A stretch of 64,000 bases of DNA from Epiperipatus broadwayi (GCA_028023455.1 JAQFVV010012398.1:11523160-11587159); one strand, 5' to 3'; positions 49,022-59,589 are shown, counted from the stretch's first letter. Numbers and translations: made by a program. Notes: generated from the sequence alone by a model not told the origin.

Positions 49022-50286
49022 GGTACTGGTTGTTTAGCCCATACAAGTTGCTTGATGGCGTTGTTTATGTGAAAAACACAATTATAATGTTACCGAGCTG
49101 AGCTTTTTTTTGATTTATCCGATTTCTGGTTTTTTTTTTATTTATCCGATTTCTGTTTTTATTTTTATATAAAAATACATGTATTAATTAATTATTTTGG
49201 ATTGTAAACAATCTAATTTTTTTTTAAATTTTTGTTTTAACAACACGCATTTATTTCAAACAACAACTTGTCCAATGACACCGCCATAACGTTACTGAGT
49301 TGACGTTTTTTTGATTTATCTCATTTCTGTTTTTTTTTATTTATCCAATAATAAAACATATATTAATTAATTATTTTGGATTGTAAACAAGCTACTTATT
49401 TTTTTTTTTTTTAACAACAAACATTTATTTCAAGCAACAACTTGTCTGAATATCTTACTGCGAAGCACAGCATTGTGCAAAGATGGGGGGAGATGGTTTA
49501 ATTATTTTTTATTTTGAAAAAAATACTTCTTTTTTTTGGCTTTTAAGAAAATTTTTTTTCATTATTGTCCGATTTCTGTTATTATTTTTGTATCAAAAAA
49601 CTTGTATTAAGGAATTATTTTTGATTGGAAACAACGTAGTATTTTTGACAACAACTTGTCAAAGACGGCATCGAAAAGCACGATAGGGTCTCAGGGAGGG
49701 AGAATACATCAGTGTGTAGCGCTTTAATGTGCAGAGGGGTGACTCCAATGGTTTTTCCAATCCTTTGGATCAGCCAAAAAATGCACTAGTCTAACAAAAC
49801 TAACCTTATAAATTGCAAAACAAGCTGCAACTTCAAACATTTGATTTTTTTCACAACTGTTCTTGCGCAAATGTGACTTTTCCCGTGAGTTATATGAAAT
49901 CATGCTTCGGCATTTCATTTTAAATTTGTTTTCACTTTCCAATCTTTGTAGGGAACCGTGGCTCCAGGTTTATAATTATTACTATGTAATACTATGTAGG
50001 GTAAGGTGTAATATCATTACTTGGAATGAAGATTTTAAAAGTTAGGGCCAGTTGGATTTCAGACACTCTCACATGGTGCGGTAGCGATCTGTGAAGTGTG
50101 CGTATTTGCATACATTGTTGTGAAGCACATAGCAGGGTGGGGCATCATATTAGGTGGCCTGCAATAGCTAATCTGATCACAACTGTTTGATTAGACATAA
50201 GTTGGGCCGCAAAAAAAGAGGCATTTTTGTGTTTTGCACATAAACAATGGTGTCAAGCGAGTTTTCTGGGCTAAACAACTAGTACC
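49022..50286. mobile_element. Non-autonomous DNA transposon, 1,265 bp, with long inverted ends
   Basis: The left end GGTACTGGTTGTTTAGCCCA is matched at the right end (read inverted from 50,286) by GGTACTAGTTGTTTAGCCCA, 19 of 20. Similarity continues about 60 bp ('ttgtttatgtg.aaaacacaa'). Flanks are AATTCTGC at 49,014-49,021 and 50,287-50,294, an 8-bp target duplication, and the empty site is seen in the other LTR. An 8-bp duplication fits hAT or P-like elements, but the ends do not start with a canonical hAT sequence. Internal frames (49,483-49,686; 49,863-50,045) encode nothing recognisable. Confidence 0.85.
49089..49660. repeat. Internal tandem array in the 1.27-kb transposon, about 202-bp unit
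   Basis: 'gttac(c/t)gagttgacgtttttttgatttatc' begins units at 49,089 and 49,291. Each unit continues with 'tatccgatttctg', 'tattaattaattattttggattgtaaac' and 'caacaacttgtc'. A third, partial and more diverged copy covers about 49,560-49,662. Units contain T-rich stretches of variable length. Confidence 0.8.
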
Positions 50287-50719
50287 AATTCTGCATTTGC
50301 AGATTTCATTAGTGTATTTTAATTTATTCAGGCAGCCTCATCATTTTCTGTGTTATTAATGCAAGTTATTTTCCCTCAACTTCTTATTTCAATAATTACA
50401 GATTTAATCAGTTCATTTTTTTTCATTAATTAAATTAACATATCTTACATATTTTCTTTTTATCATTTTGAAACAAAAAAAAACTGTAATTAATTACTTC
50501 TATTTATACAAACACCACTATACATTTATTCTCATTTCCCTCCAAGTCATTCTTTTTTCCCATATTCTTATTTCTTTTCTTCTGGATTGTTTTTCTTTTA
50601 AAATTCAACTTGCCTTTTAAAATTCCAACTTTCTTGTTTCCAGTATATTGTAATACTTCTTTTTTTACTCACCCTTTTATATAAATATAACACACCTGCC
50701 CCACTCCAGAAGAATGTCC

Positions 50720-51790
50720 TCTGCATTTTATGCATAATCTTCTAATTTTTTCAGCTTATGCTTCTGATGCACTAGCTGATTTAATTTACCATTTGCCTTT
50801 TTCACCATTTCGCTCTCCATGCATAAGTTTGTTGTACTTCGCAGCTTTCCTTCCCCATTTTTCATTTTTATATTCTTCACATTTGCTTTTATTTTCACCT
50901 TATGCTTTATATCCAATGGCCATAGCAATTGTGTTTTTTTTTCTTCATGCCTTCTCATATGATTTATATGCTACTCTTGAATTACACAAATTTGATTCAC
51001 CATTTTATCAATTTTTTCATTCATTTCTTATACAATATATTAGGTACTCATACTCTCTCTCCAGCTGTAAAGTTTGTATGCAGTTTGCTATTGACTAATG
51101 AATTATTTTTTGTTGATTGAAGTAGCGACAACTCAACCCTTAGCTTTTTTCTTAAAAAAAATTCTTCCAGTGATTTACCTGTTGCTGTGGATAGTGTTGA
51201 ATGTTGACATAACATTATCTCTTGTAATGCTTCTTGAATATCTGATATTTTTGTCTTCCATAGACTTTACTTCATTTGTTGAACTGCTTTTTCTACCTAT
51301 CCATTTGACTCAGGATAGTATGATGATGCCCAAATATGTCTAATGCCCTTACTGTCACAATACTGTTGCATTCTGTGTCCACTGAAACCTGCTTCGTTGT
51401 TGGACACAATGATTTCATGAAAACTTTGTACTACAAAAATCTTATTACAACCTTTCATAATTTTATCTGTTCCTGCATTATTTTCTATATGGCATTCAAT
51501 CCACTTGAAAATGAGTTGATCATTATTTGATCATTATCAATGGTATTTTCCCTTAATTGGTCCTGCGTGGTCGATGTGAACCCTTTCCCATGTGTTCATT
51601 GATAAAAGCACTGTCATTCTTTGCTATGGAGTTCCATTTCCTGATAACATGACAAACATTTCTTTATAAACTCCTCGATGTCATCATTAATTCCAGACCA
51701 CCAGACATAATTGCATGCCAGAGCTTTAACTCATGTAACACATGGATGACCTTCATGCAATAAGTTTAAAACTATTTGCTTATTCTCTTT
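50720..51790 (-). pseudogene. Gypsy integrase pseudogene
   Basis: Integrase inserts the cDNA. On the minus strand, about 51,770-51,650 reads 'LLHEGHP', 'YVWWSGI..DIEEF', 'KKCLSC', the HHCC zinc domain. 'IDHAGP' (first catalytic Asp) follows near 51,570. 'VSNNEAGFSGH' (second position, where the catalytic Asp is Asn) is at about 51,410-51,376, and 'VEKAVQQM' (Glu) near 51,290. The C-terminal part runs to about 50,730 with Lys-rich frames. Stops and frame changes are frequent. Confidence 0.85.
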
Positions 51791-51808
51791 AGTCCAACTA
51801 TCTACTAT

Positions 51809-52409
51809 CTAATTGTTTAAAGTTTTTGATTTCATCACATCTATATGATTTATCTCTATTTCATTTGATACAGTTTCATGTCTGTCTGGCAATCTGGATA
51901 ACTCATCTTCATGGATTATCTCTTTTCCTTTTTTAAAATTTAATTCATTATCATATCTAGCAAGAATATTCCACCATTGCAACATTCTCAGGCTTAAGTA
52001 TTCAGGAGCTATCTGATTGTGGACAAAAATATGTAACAAAGGCTTATGATATGTACTGGGAGAACTTTTATTAATGAAAATACATGTCTGTTTGTTGATT
52101 TGACTATAGTTTCTTTTAGCCTTCGATAGTGTGTGCGAGGCATGCACTACTGAGTGCCCCCTTTCCATTATCAGTCATATGCTATAAAACTGCACCTACA
52201 TCCCAATCTGATGTATCAGTTCTAATTTGAACTGATTGATTGTTGGTAAAACGCACTAACAACTTACCAGACACCAACAATTCTTTAATCTTTTCAAAAG
52301 CTACAATTTTTTTATCACTCCACTTCCATTTTTGATCTTTTTTAACAACTTGTATAACAGCTGTATGCTTTATTTTAAGAAATGGATCAAAAAAATTAAT
52401 CCAAGCCAA
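51809..52409 (-). pseudogene. Gypsy RNase H pseudogene
   Basis: 52,409-52,182 encodes the RT-RNase H connection ('AFEKIKELL') and 'IRTDTSDWDVGAVL', the first RNase H strand with its catalytic Asp. 52,168-51,809 encodes 'HASHTLSKAKRNYSQI' (the 'SR.L...E.NY' block, where the catalytic Glu is Gln-like), 'YHKPLLHIF', and 'DELSRLPD', the usual end of Ty3/gypsy RNase H. A short gap and stop separate the halves. Confidence 0.88.
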
Positions 52410-53170
52410 GAAAAGCCTGCATTTGTTTTATGCTTTTGGTTCATCAGCATTTTTAAGACCTTCACTTTTTTGGGAAATAACCATTTGCTTTTTTCCAAAA
52501 TGATATGCCCAAGAAAAACTAATTCATCCATTTGCCATATTGATTTTTCGGCGTTTAATCTAACTCCTGCTTTATTTAGCCTTTTGCATACTTTTCTTAC
52601 ATTTTTGTACAATACTTCCTGTGACTCTGCACAAATCAGTATGTCATCAAAATACAGTACCACTCCCTCCAAATCTTGTAAAATTCTTGCTTGGAAAATA
52701 TTGGGATTTATAGTTATACTGAATGATAATCTGTTACATTTAAACAGGCCACAAGGTGTTGCTAGTATTAGCATTTGAGGCATTCTTTCTGTCACTGCTA
52801 TTTGGTGGTACACTGAATTTAAATCCAGCTTCGCAAGAACTTTTGCTTCTGCTAATGCTGTCAATACTTTTTTCACATTTGGCACTGGGAAGGTCCCTTT
52901 ATTTACAACCTATTTAAGGTAATCCCCATAAAGTCTGATCTATCCATCCAGTTTTGTTACAATTAAAATAGGCATGGCCCATTCTGAAACTTAAACGGGG
53001 TTAATTTTCTATTTGCAATTAAACTAAAGTTTTTCTTTCATTTTGTCATGTTTTGTGAATGGTATCTTTTTTACTTTACATATTGGAATTGCATTTTCCA
53101 CAAGCTCCATGTCCACCGGGTTTGTTTTCATCAAGCTTAAATCATTCTCAAATAATTTAGGAAAAGTTTG
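52370..53170 (-). pseudogene. Gypsy reverse transcriptase pseudogene
   Basis: The fingers region (about 53,010-52,900) reads 'SEWAMPILIV.KLDG' and 'GDYL.'. It has several stops. The longest open part, 52,885-52,370 (171 codons), holds 'LDLNSVYHQI' (motif A, catalytic Asp at residue 21), 'TPCGLF' and 'YFDDILI' (catalytic Asp-Asp at residues 80-81), then 'LGHII' further on. Lengths and spacing match Ty3/gypsy RT. Stops in the fingers make it inactive. Confidence 0.9.
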
Positions 53171-53419
53171 TCAATTTCTCATTCAATCGTAATATTTTTA
53201 ATTATTCTAATAATGATTCTGACAGCATCAAACTATTCATGCCCTATAATGGGACTAATATCTGTTTCACTATATACAAAGGAATTTTTACTTCTATTTC
53301 TATATTTAATTTGTACTTCCCTATTTCCCTAATATCTATATCATTTCCACTAACATCCTTGCGCCTTTATAAACATATTTTTTATTTTCACGTTATTCTT
53401 TCCTATGCTAATTTTTTTT

Positions 53420-53530
53420 CATAGTGAGTCTGATATTAATGTGATTTCCAATTCACTATCTATCTCCATGTCTGCTTCTATACCCCATATCTCTAGTTTT
53501 GTCATAAATTGTTTTTCACTTCTAATTTCA
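53420..53530 (-). pseudogene. Gypsy aspartic protease remnant
   Basis: The minus strand encodes a block ending D-S-E-L-E-I-T-L-I-S (53,461-53,423). It lines up with the retropepsin active site D-S/T-G followed by 'LIS'; the essential Gly is replaced by Glu. Its place between gag and RT supports the assignment. The rest of the protease is not clear. Confidence 0.55.
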
Positions 53531-53639
53531 TGTTTTTTATTGTATGAATGCTGCTCATTTTCCCTCTCTTCAGCTTTTTATTTTCAGATCCATCTTACTT
53601 TTATAAAGTTTCAGCCTTTTTACATATTTGTACTAGATG

Positions 53640-54330
53640 ACCTCTAACACTGATCAGTTTTCTGTTTGCAAAACTGTGCAAAATGGCCCTTTGTTTCCCA
53701 GCAAAAACAAATAACTTTCCTTATTTTTTACATTGTCAACCCCCCATACTTTGTTCTTATGTCTTCTCTTTGTTTTACACGCTAACATTTTTTAATTTTT
53801 CTTATTTCTTTTTCTGAATGCCACAGCCTGTTCAACAACTAGCTCGTAAGCTATTCCCTTTTTAATCGCACATTTGTAAGTTAAATCTGCCTCCTGAAGT
53901 AAATTTTGACAAAACCTATCATCTGAGATCCCTCATGATAACTGATCCAGTATTATTTGGTCTACAAAATGACCTTAACTACAATTTTTTGATAACTCCC
54001 ACATTGCTATATTATATTCTTTAATAGTTTCGCCATTATATTGCTTTTTCTTTCTTAGCATTAATCTGGCTATATGTCAAGATGGTTTCACCATAAAATG
54101 ATCATTCAATTTTTTCACTATGGAATCAATCATACATGATTGACTCATCAATTGATTGCTCAAAGTATTTATTTTGATAACCTTCCATCCTGCCAAACAT
54201 AGCAGAGCTACTATTTTTCATTTATTATCTTGAATATCATTCAGGACAAAAAAAAATTCAATTTGCATAATATACAATGACGATTCCATTGCATTACCAA
54301 TAACAAACTCCAATATATTTGATTGGCCCA
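53640..54330 (-). pseudogene. Gypsy gag remnant
   Basis: On the minus strand, about 53,945-53,825 reads as 'DDRFCQNLLQEADLT' followed by a helix leading to 'AVAF', the conserved C-terminal capsid region of Ty3/gypsy gag. About 53,715-53,660 encodes C-F-C-W-E-T-K-G-H-F-A-Q-F-C, a zinc-knuckle-like segment whose spacing (CX1CX5HX4C) departs from CX2CX4HX4C, so it is probably damaged. Gag forms the particle and binds the RNA. Stops and frame changes occur throughout. Confidence 0.7.
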
Positions 54331-54472
54331 AAGATATTTTTTATCCTGATGAGCAGTAGTCCCACTCAACCACTAAAATAAGAAAAATTCTTATCACCTA
54401 CCTTATTTTATAATTTTAGTCTTAGTTCCATACCACTTGGTTCAGATTTTTTGATTGTGTGAACTTTTGATA

Positions 54473-55546
54473 TGTATCTGCAAAACAAACTATTAAAATA
54501 TCAAAGCAAAATAGATTAAAATAGTATTCAATAAATGTACAAACACAATATGCCTAAAATTAAATTTTTATTCATATGACAAACAGTGTCCTCAATGGTA
54601 ACAATCTCTAAACTGCACAAGTTAAAAATGAAATCTCTAATACCTTTGTTATAAAATATAGCAATCTATAACTAAAGACATTATTGGCTATGCCCTCTAA
54701 ATTTATAATAATCAAACAATATATGTTTCTACTTTACCATTTGGTAATAAATCCTTGGAGAGCCTTATCAGGCGTGTATGAAATAATACCAGGACAATCT
54801 GTATAAAGTTCTAACCAGCTGCCTTGCGTTGTTAGCCGAGAGGTATCGCAGCAGCCATGCAAGCAAGTAGTTGGTTGCAGACGGTTGAGGGTTCGCGTCC
54901 CGGCCGATGCTATGACATATGAAAAAAAAAAAGTTCTAACCAGCTCATTAACCTTCAGGTAACTGGTGCCTTGGACTGGTATCTGAACGATATCTCGCGG
55001 TGCTGACATTCCGCTATATATCTTTTTTGCTAACTGGCCGATGAAGGAAACAATTTATCGAGCACAATTGTAAAAACTGAGGAATTCTACAGCATCTTTT
55101 TCTTTTCCACTCTTCATATATCTCTGAATTTCTCTTTATCTTCTCACTAATTAAATTCTGCATTTAAAGATCTAATTAGTGTATTTTAATTTATTCATAC
55201 AGCCTAATCATTTCCTGTCTTATTAATGCAAGTTATTTTTTTCTCACTTCTTATTTAGTTAATTACAGATTTAATCAGCTCATTTTCTTTTTGTTAATTA
55301 AGCTAACGTAAACAAAATAAAACTTACAATTAATTATTTGTATTTGTACAAACATCACTATACATTTAATCTTATTTCCTTAAGTCATTCTTTTTGACCA
55401 AAATCTTATTTCTTATCTTTTCTTCTGGAGTGTTTTTCTTTTTTCTTTTAAAATTTAACATGTTTTTTTAAAATTCTCTTTTCAGGTACTTCAAATTATA
55501 TTGTAACATTTCTTTTTTTATTCACTTTTTTTATATAAATATAACA
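54473..55546 (-). repeat. Gypsy 5' LTR, carrying SINE-2
   Basis: It matches the 3' LTR over its length, including 'gattaaaatagtattcaata', 'aaatgaaatctctaat' and 'tctcactaattaaattctgc'. The site that received the 1.27-kb transposon in the other LTR is intact here ('attaaattctgcatttaaag', near 55,150). That proves the transposon came in after the gypsy element. It contains SINE-2 at 54,821-54,930. Confidence 0.88.
54821..54930 (+). mobile_element. tRNA-derived SINE, copy 2
   Basis: 110 bp with a poly-A end, flanked by AAGTTCTAACCAGCT at 54,806-54,820 and 54,931-54,945. A box 'tagccgagaggta' and B box 'gggttcgcgtccc'. It shares the 3' block 'ggccgatgctatgaca' with copy 1. The head resembles a class II (Leu/Ser-like) tRNA with a long variable region. 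The two copies are clearly the same family but inserted at different LTR positions. Confidence 0.88.
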
Positions 55547-55551
55547 TGCTG

Positions 55552-57240
55552 CTTTTTTTTTTTTATCATTGTTCCTGTTATTTTATTGAAATAGAGAATT
55601 TAATTTTAAAATTTATTAGATAAAAGTTATCTTATTAATTCTTTGTAGCTAGTATGTGTAAAACTGGCTGAATTTATAATTTTAAAACAACAGATTATGT
55701 TAGCAAACCATGATGCATAAATTATTTCATAGGTTCTTCGTTCAATATTATAGTTTGATTGCTTTATTTATAAATACTTATTTTTAAAATTAAGTTTTAT
55801 GTAATAGTCTCTTTGTTGAATTTTAAAGTCATTTAAATCTGATTGTTGTCTTATTCACTGACAGAAAATTATTTGATTAAAATCACTTCAAATTTAGCTA
55901 TATGGATATTTAAATAATGTATTTCGTTTTTCTTTTACAAAATGTTTGTGGGCTGTATAATTATCATTTTTTTCTGTTATAATTTATATAATATACACTC
56001 ACTCTGCCTTCAGGAAAATTTAACATACAACGTATACATCATCATCCTTTTTTAATCATTATCTCTCTGTTGCAGAATGGAAATATTTCCCAATTTAATC
56101 CACTTTATGTAAGCCATAACTTCTTCATGTCACTCTAGCAAACTTATTTCAACCATCCATCTATCACATACATGATTTTTATATATTTTATAATCAGTCA
56201 GAGTCTAGGTTAATAACTTCAATTATTTTTTGACTTTATTTTTAAGTCATCATTTTCAATTATTAAGAAAATATGTATAATATGTTTTCAATTTACTAAT
56301 TGTTTCTTTTTTAATTACATCATTTAGAATTTATGTTATGTTTGTATCTAAAAAAAATATTATTGCTCTTAATTCCTGCATTTTAACAATTGAGCTATTT
56401 CTTGGTCTTGTTAAGAAAAATTGTAGTATTTTTAATGTAATTTGTAATATTTTTATTCTTCATCTCACTCATATGATCTGAGGAAATTATTAAAAGTATA
56501 TGGAATATTGAAATGTGTTCCATAAACTTCATTTTAAAATCAGTCATTACACTCTTACCTCTTCTCAATCCACCACCATTTTCATGTAAGTCAGAGGCAA
56601 ATGAGTTACTTATTCAGGGGGACAACTAAGAGTGTCTCCAAACTATCTACAAAAATATATTTAAAAATTGAAATTATAATAAACAATATTATTTAAATAT
56701 GAATTAATTATTCTTCTGCAATCAGGTTTTTTTTTTAATTTATAATTTTTATAATAATTCTGAATACTAAAACATTTACAAGTTTAGATAGTGCAAAAAT
56801 AATTCATGAATATTCTTTAATTCAATCATATACAAATTTGAAAATTGCATTAAGAATATTTTTAAATTTATCAGTTATTGTAGCTATTGCTAAAAGAAAC
56901 TTCAGCAAATTTAAATAAAAATTATTTTATTTTAGTAAAAAAAAAGTTATCTTTTTAAATTATTTCAATTTTTAAAAAAAGACTTGAAAATTGATTTTTT
57001 ATTTATCACTTAGGAAGGTTTATCAAATGTTAAAACAATCTTATCAAAGTATCAATTAAACTGATCAAAATTAATTTTTAATAGCTAAAAGATTTATAAT
57101 TGTTGTTACTATTGTTGTGTTATTTGGAATTCTAAATGTTATGAGTAAAGACTGTAGAATATAATGAAAAGATACTTTAAGTCTGTAGGTTTAGAATTAT
57201 CTGTGGGTAGTGAAACAAACATATCTTACAAAAAGGAATG
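55552..57240. other. AT-rich DNA, nothing recognised
   Basis: No coding similarity, repeat pair or RNA pattern found. Confidence 0.6.
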
Positions 57241-57429
57241 TTGAATGATGTATTTGCTTGAAGGTTGGTGATGATAGTATATTAGATCTATTAATATGTT
57301 GGACTATTTTGATTATCTGTTATTAAATGTTCAATGTGTAGAAAATTTTAAACTTATCAAATATAAACAACCTGTTAGTAATAACACACAAATAGACATT
57401 TCAGGTTAGTGATTACACAACATATACAT

Positions 57430-58060
57430 CCAATCATGCCAGAAGCACAAAACATGGAATTATACTATCACTGTGGAACAGAGCAAAGAAAATTTGTTCG
57501 GAAACATTGATTTGGAAAATGAAAAGATTTACAAAGAACAAACTTTTATGAAGAATGGTTATCCATCAACTGTCATCAAGAAAACTTTTAATAAATAAGA
57601 AAAGGACATCAAAAGGAAAAACAATTGTTGGTACTGTAGTGTACCTATACATAGCAAGAGTGACTGACAAATTAAAGAAATCGGTATTCAATATAACATT
57701 AAAACAGCTTTCCAAAGCCATATTGCACTTTGAGAAATGCTAACTTCTACAAACCTAAACTAGAAGTGCTGAAAAACAAAACCTCCATCTATGAAATACC
57801 ATGTGAATGTGATTGGAAATATATTGGTGAAACTTGAGATCCTGTTGAACAGTGATTGAGAGAACACAAACTAATGGTTAAAAGAGAAATAACGTGTTTC
57901 TACAGTAGCAGATCATATATGTACTAATGAACATATGTTCAATTTGGAAAATACAAAAATATTTAATAGAGAGGAAAAGGTGTAAAGAAGAAAATTCAAA
58001 GAAGCTGGTCATATGACAATGTCAAATCCAATGTGACAATACATAATGCCTAGAAGCCTC
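57430..58060 (+). pseudogene. PLE-2 RT C-terminus and GIY-YIG endonuclease pseudogene
   Basis: After the truncated RT end, the region aligns with PLE-1. It has a 'GTVVYLYIARVTDKLKK' block within the open frame 57,555-57,743 (PLE-1 has 'GTIVYPYIPKIADKLRK'), then 'YEIPCECDW' and 'YIGET' near 57,795-57,835. A stop follows, and then 'LREHK', the GIY-YIG core with its conserved Arg helix. The order and spacing are those of PLE proteins. Frame changes before the GIY motif and in-frame stops after it prevent function. Confidence 0.82.
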
Positions 58061-58164
58061 TCATTTATCATGTTCTTAGAAAAAAGTATTAATAAATTAA
58101 AAAATTGAAGGAATCAGGAGAATTTGAAACACCCTTCATAGATAACTATGTGAGATTTCTATTG

Positions 58165-58262
58165 ATTTGCCTTTGACAGAATAGCTCAGTTGGCTAGTGT
58201 TTCTTTAAAATGCAGTATTCAAGAGTCTAAAAGTGTAAGTTTAAGTTCTATACTCATATTGT
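58165..58262 (+). promoter_or_regulatory. tRNA-like segment of the PLE terminal repeat (putative internal Pol III promoter)
   Basis: 'TAGCTCAGTTGG' at 58,182-58,193 is a full match to the tRNA A-box consensus. The region of the B box (58,238-58,248) is decayed here, but in the copy at 19,903-19,913 it reads GGTTCAATTCC. The spacing of about 45 bases fits a Pol III type 2 promoter. It lies at the same place in PLE-1 (15,190-15,100 minus). Confidence 0.6.
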
Positions 58263-58615
58263 CAGGTCAAGTCAACAACATCTGAAGAAGAATGGAAAAT
58301 GATGTGTTTTTAAGACAAATTGTTTTATGTAAATATGTTGTATCAGAATTTACTCATAATATAAATTATAGAAATCCTAATATAATTAGAAATAATGGTT
58401 TATTTTATATTAAAAAATATAATAATAATTGTTATAGAAATTCTGCCATAATAAGAATCCCCATGTTTGTATAATAAGTTATTTTTCAATGTTCATATAT
58501 TTTATTTGAATTTTCTTGATTTCTTGAATCAATGGAAACTAATTCTTGATTTGTAAAAGTTATACTAAAAGTAGATTGTTGCTAGTCTCTTGTTATATGA
58601 TTAATAATAATAAAA

Positions 58616-59408
58616 TTGAAATTATTTTTATTATCATCATCATTATTGTTATTCGGTGAAATATGTTTTCTTGTTCTCTTGATTTTTAACTTTTTAATGA
58701 TGATTTATGTTTTATTTGCAATGAATTTTTACCTAAAATGGCAATTTTGTATCCCTTTTATGCATTTTATGTGCTCATCTTTAAGTGAATCTATTTCCCA
58801 AAGGATGTCTGTAAATAAAAAAGGCAAGTATGGAGATGCTCTGTTAAAGAAAGCCATTTTTCTAATGTTAATGCCATTTTGCATTCCTCTGTGGCAACAA
58901 AAAATTCATATGATTTGGTTTTGGAGGAAATTTCCAGCTATTCATTATCAAACAGCTATTAAGTTACAGACAAGTTGCTTTTTTTGTGTAAAACCATAGA
59001 CCTTAATAATCAACAATTAATTTATTTTTCTGATTCTTGTACTTCTAGTGAAAATGAGATTTCACTACTGAACGATAGATCTATAGAACAATTTCATTTG
59101 AATTATGAAAGTGAAGTACAGGGTTTGCCTTTTCAAGAAAATAAAAATTTGCCATTAATTATAGCAAAATTTCAGATTTTGTTGTAGCTCATTTTAAATC
59201 TGGTAATTTGATTACAGTTTTTAATGAAAAGAAAATCTGCCTTAACTGTTCACATATTTTGCCTTTGGAAAATATTAATCAGCATTTGACTCCTTTCAAT
59301 AAAAGATTTTTTTTTTTTTTTTTTCGGTCTGTGAAACAGATGCTATGTTCTGGTCAAGGTTTTTGTTTTTCTTCAAAGTGGATCAGTTTATGTAAGAAAA
59401 GAATGTAA
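58616..59408 (+). pseudogene. LINE-2 possible ORF1 remnant
   Basis: Three adjacent open pieces in different frames lie upstream of the endonuclease. The third contains C-L-N-C and a following His ('CLNCSHILPLENINQH'), reminiscent of a zinc finger. A 17-base T run at about 59,309 breaks the frame. No definite domain assignment is possible. Confidence 0.35.
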
Positions 59409-59589
59409 CTGTTCATATTTTAATTAGAAATGAAAATGAATTGAAGTCATTCTGAAATTTATTATATAATTTATTTATTATATAATATCTTGAAAAAAAA
59501 AATAATTTATTTAAATATTTTTAATTTAAATATATGAAGTGTCAGATGCCATTTTGATTAATTTGTAGCTTATGTAAGCAATTTTCCTT

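Larger units (their letters stand above)
48273..50692 (-). repeat. Gypsy 3' LTR, enlarged by two insertions
   Basis: It aligns with the 5' LTR from 'tgtatttgcaaaacaaac' to 'ataaatataaca'. It carries SINE-1 (48,302-48,410) and the DNA transposon at 49,022-50,286. Without these and their duplications it is about 1.0 kb. The LTRs differ at many positions, so the insertion is old. A purine-rich 'ggagtggggcagg' (minus strand, near 50,697-50,709), just outside this LTR, is a possible polypurine tract. Confidence 0.88.
48273..55546 (-). mobile_element. Ty3/gypsy LTR retrotransposon, complete but dead
   Basis: Both LTRs begin TGTAT and end ATAACA on the plus strand. The element is flanked by TGCTA (48,268-48,272) and TGCTG (55,547-55,551), a 5-bp target duplication with one mismatch. 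On the minus strand the internal order is gag, protease, RT, RNase H, integrase, the Ty3/gypsy order. The internal region is only about 3.8 kb, so parts of gag and pol are probably deleted. Later insertions are SINE-1 and a 1.27-kb DNA transposon in the 3' LTR, and SINE-2 in the 5' LTR. A convincing tRNA primer site was not found next to the 5' LTR. Confidence 0.9.
57245..58310 (+). mobile_element. Penelope-like element PLE-2, 5'-truncated
   Basis: The left part (57,245-57,425) is a terminal-repeat segment in inverted orientation relative to the coding strand (same plus-strand order as 14,893-15,050). The coding part follows (57,430-58,060). The right part (about 58,165-58,310) is the tRNA-like head and the beginning of a sense-oriented terminal repeat ('ctgaagaagaatgg'). 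The element then stops abruptly and LINE-like sequence follows. Truncated and inactive. Confidence 0.8.

Noticed and set aside
50730-51530. Plus-strand hydrophobic open frames over the gypsy integrase
   Set aside because: Antisense to the integrase C-terminal region. Their hydrophobic character comes from the complement of Lys-rich codons.
52332-52778. Plus-strand open frame of 148 codons over the gypsy RT
   Set aside because: Antisense shadow of the RT segment containing the catalytic YFDD on the minus strand.
54430-54472. tRNA primer-binding site of the gypsy element
   Set aside because: The sequence next to the 5' LTR on the minus strand ('tatcaaaagttcacac') does not match a tRNA 3' end that I can recognise.
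54821-54930. Functional tRNA gene
   Set aside because: Same reasons as the other copy: poly-A end, 15-bp target duplication, and a relative at another site.
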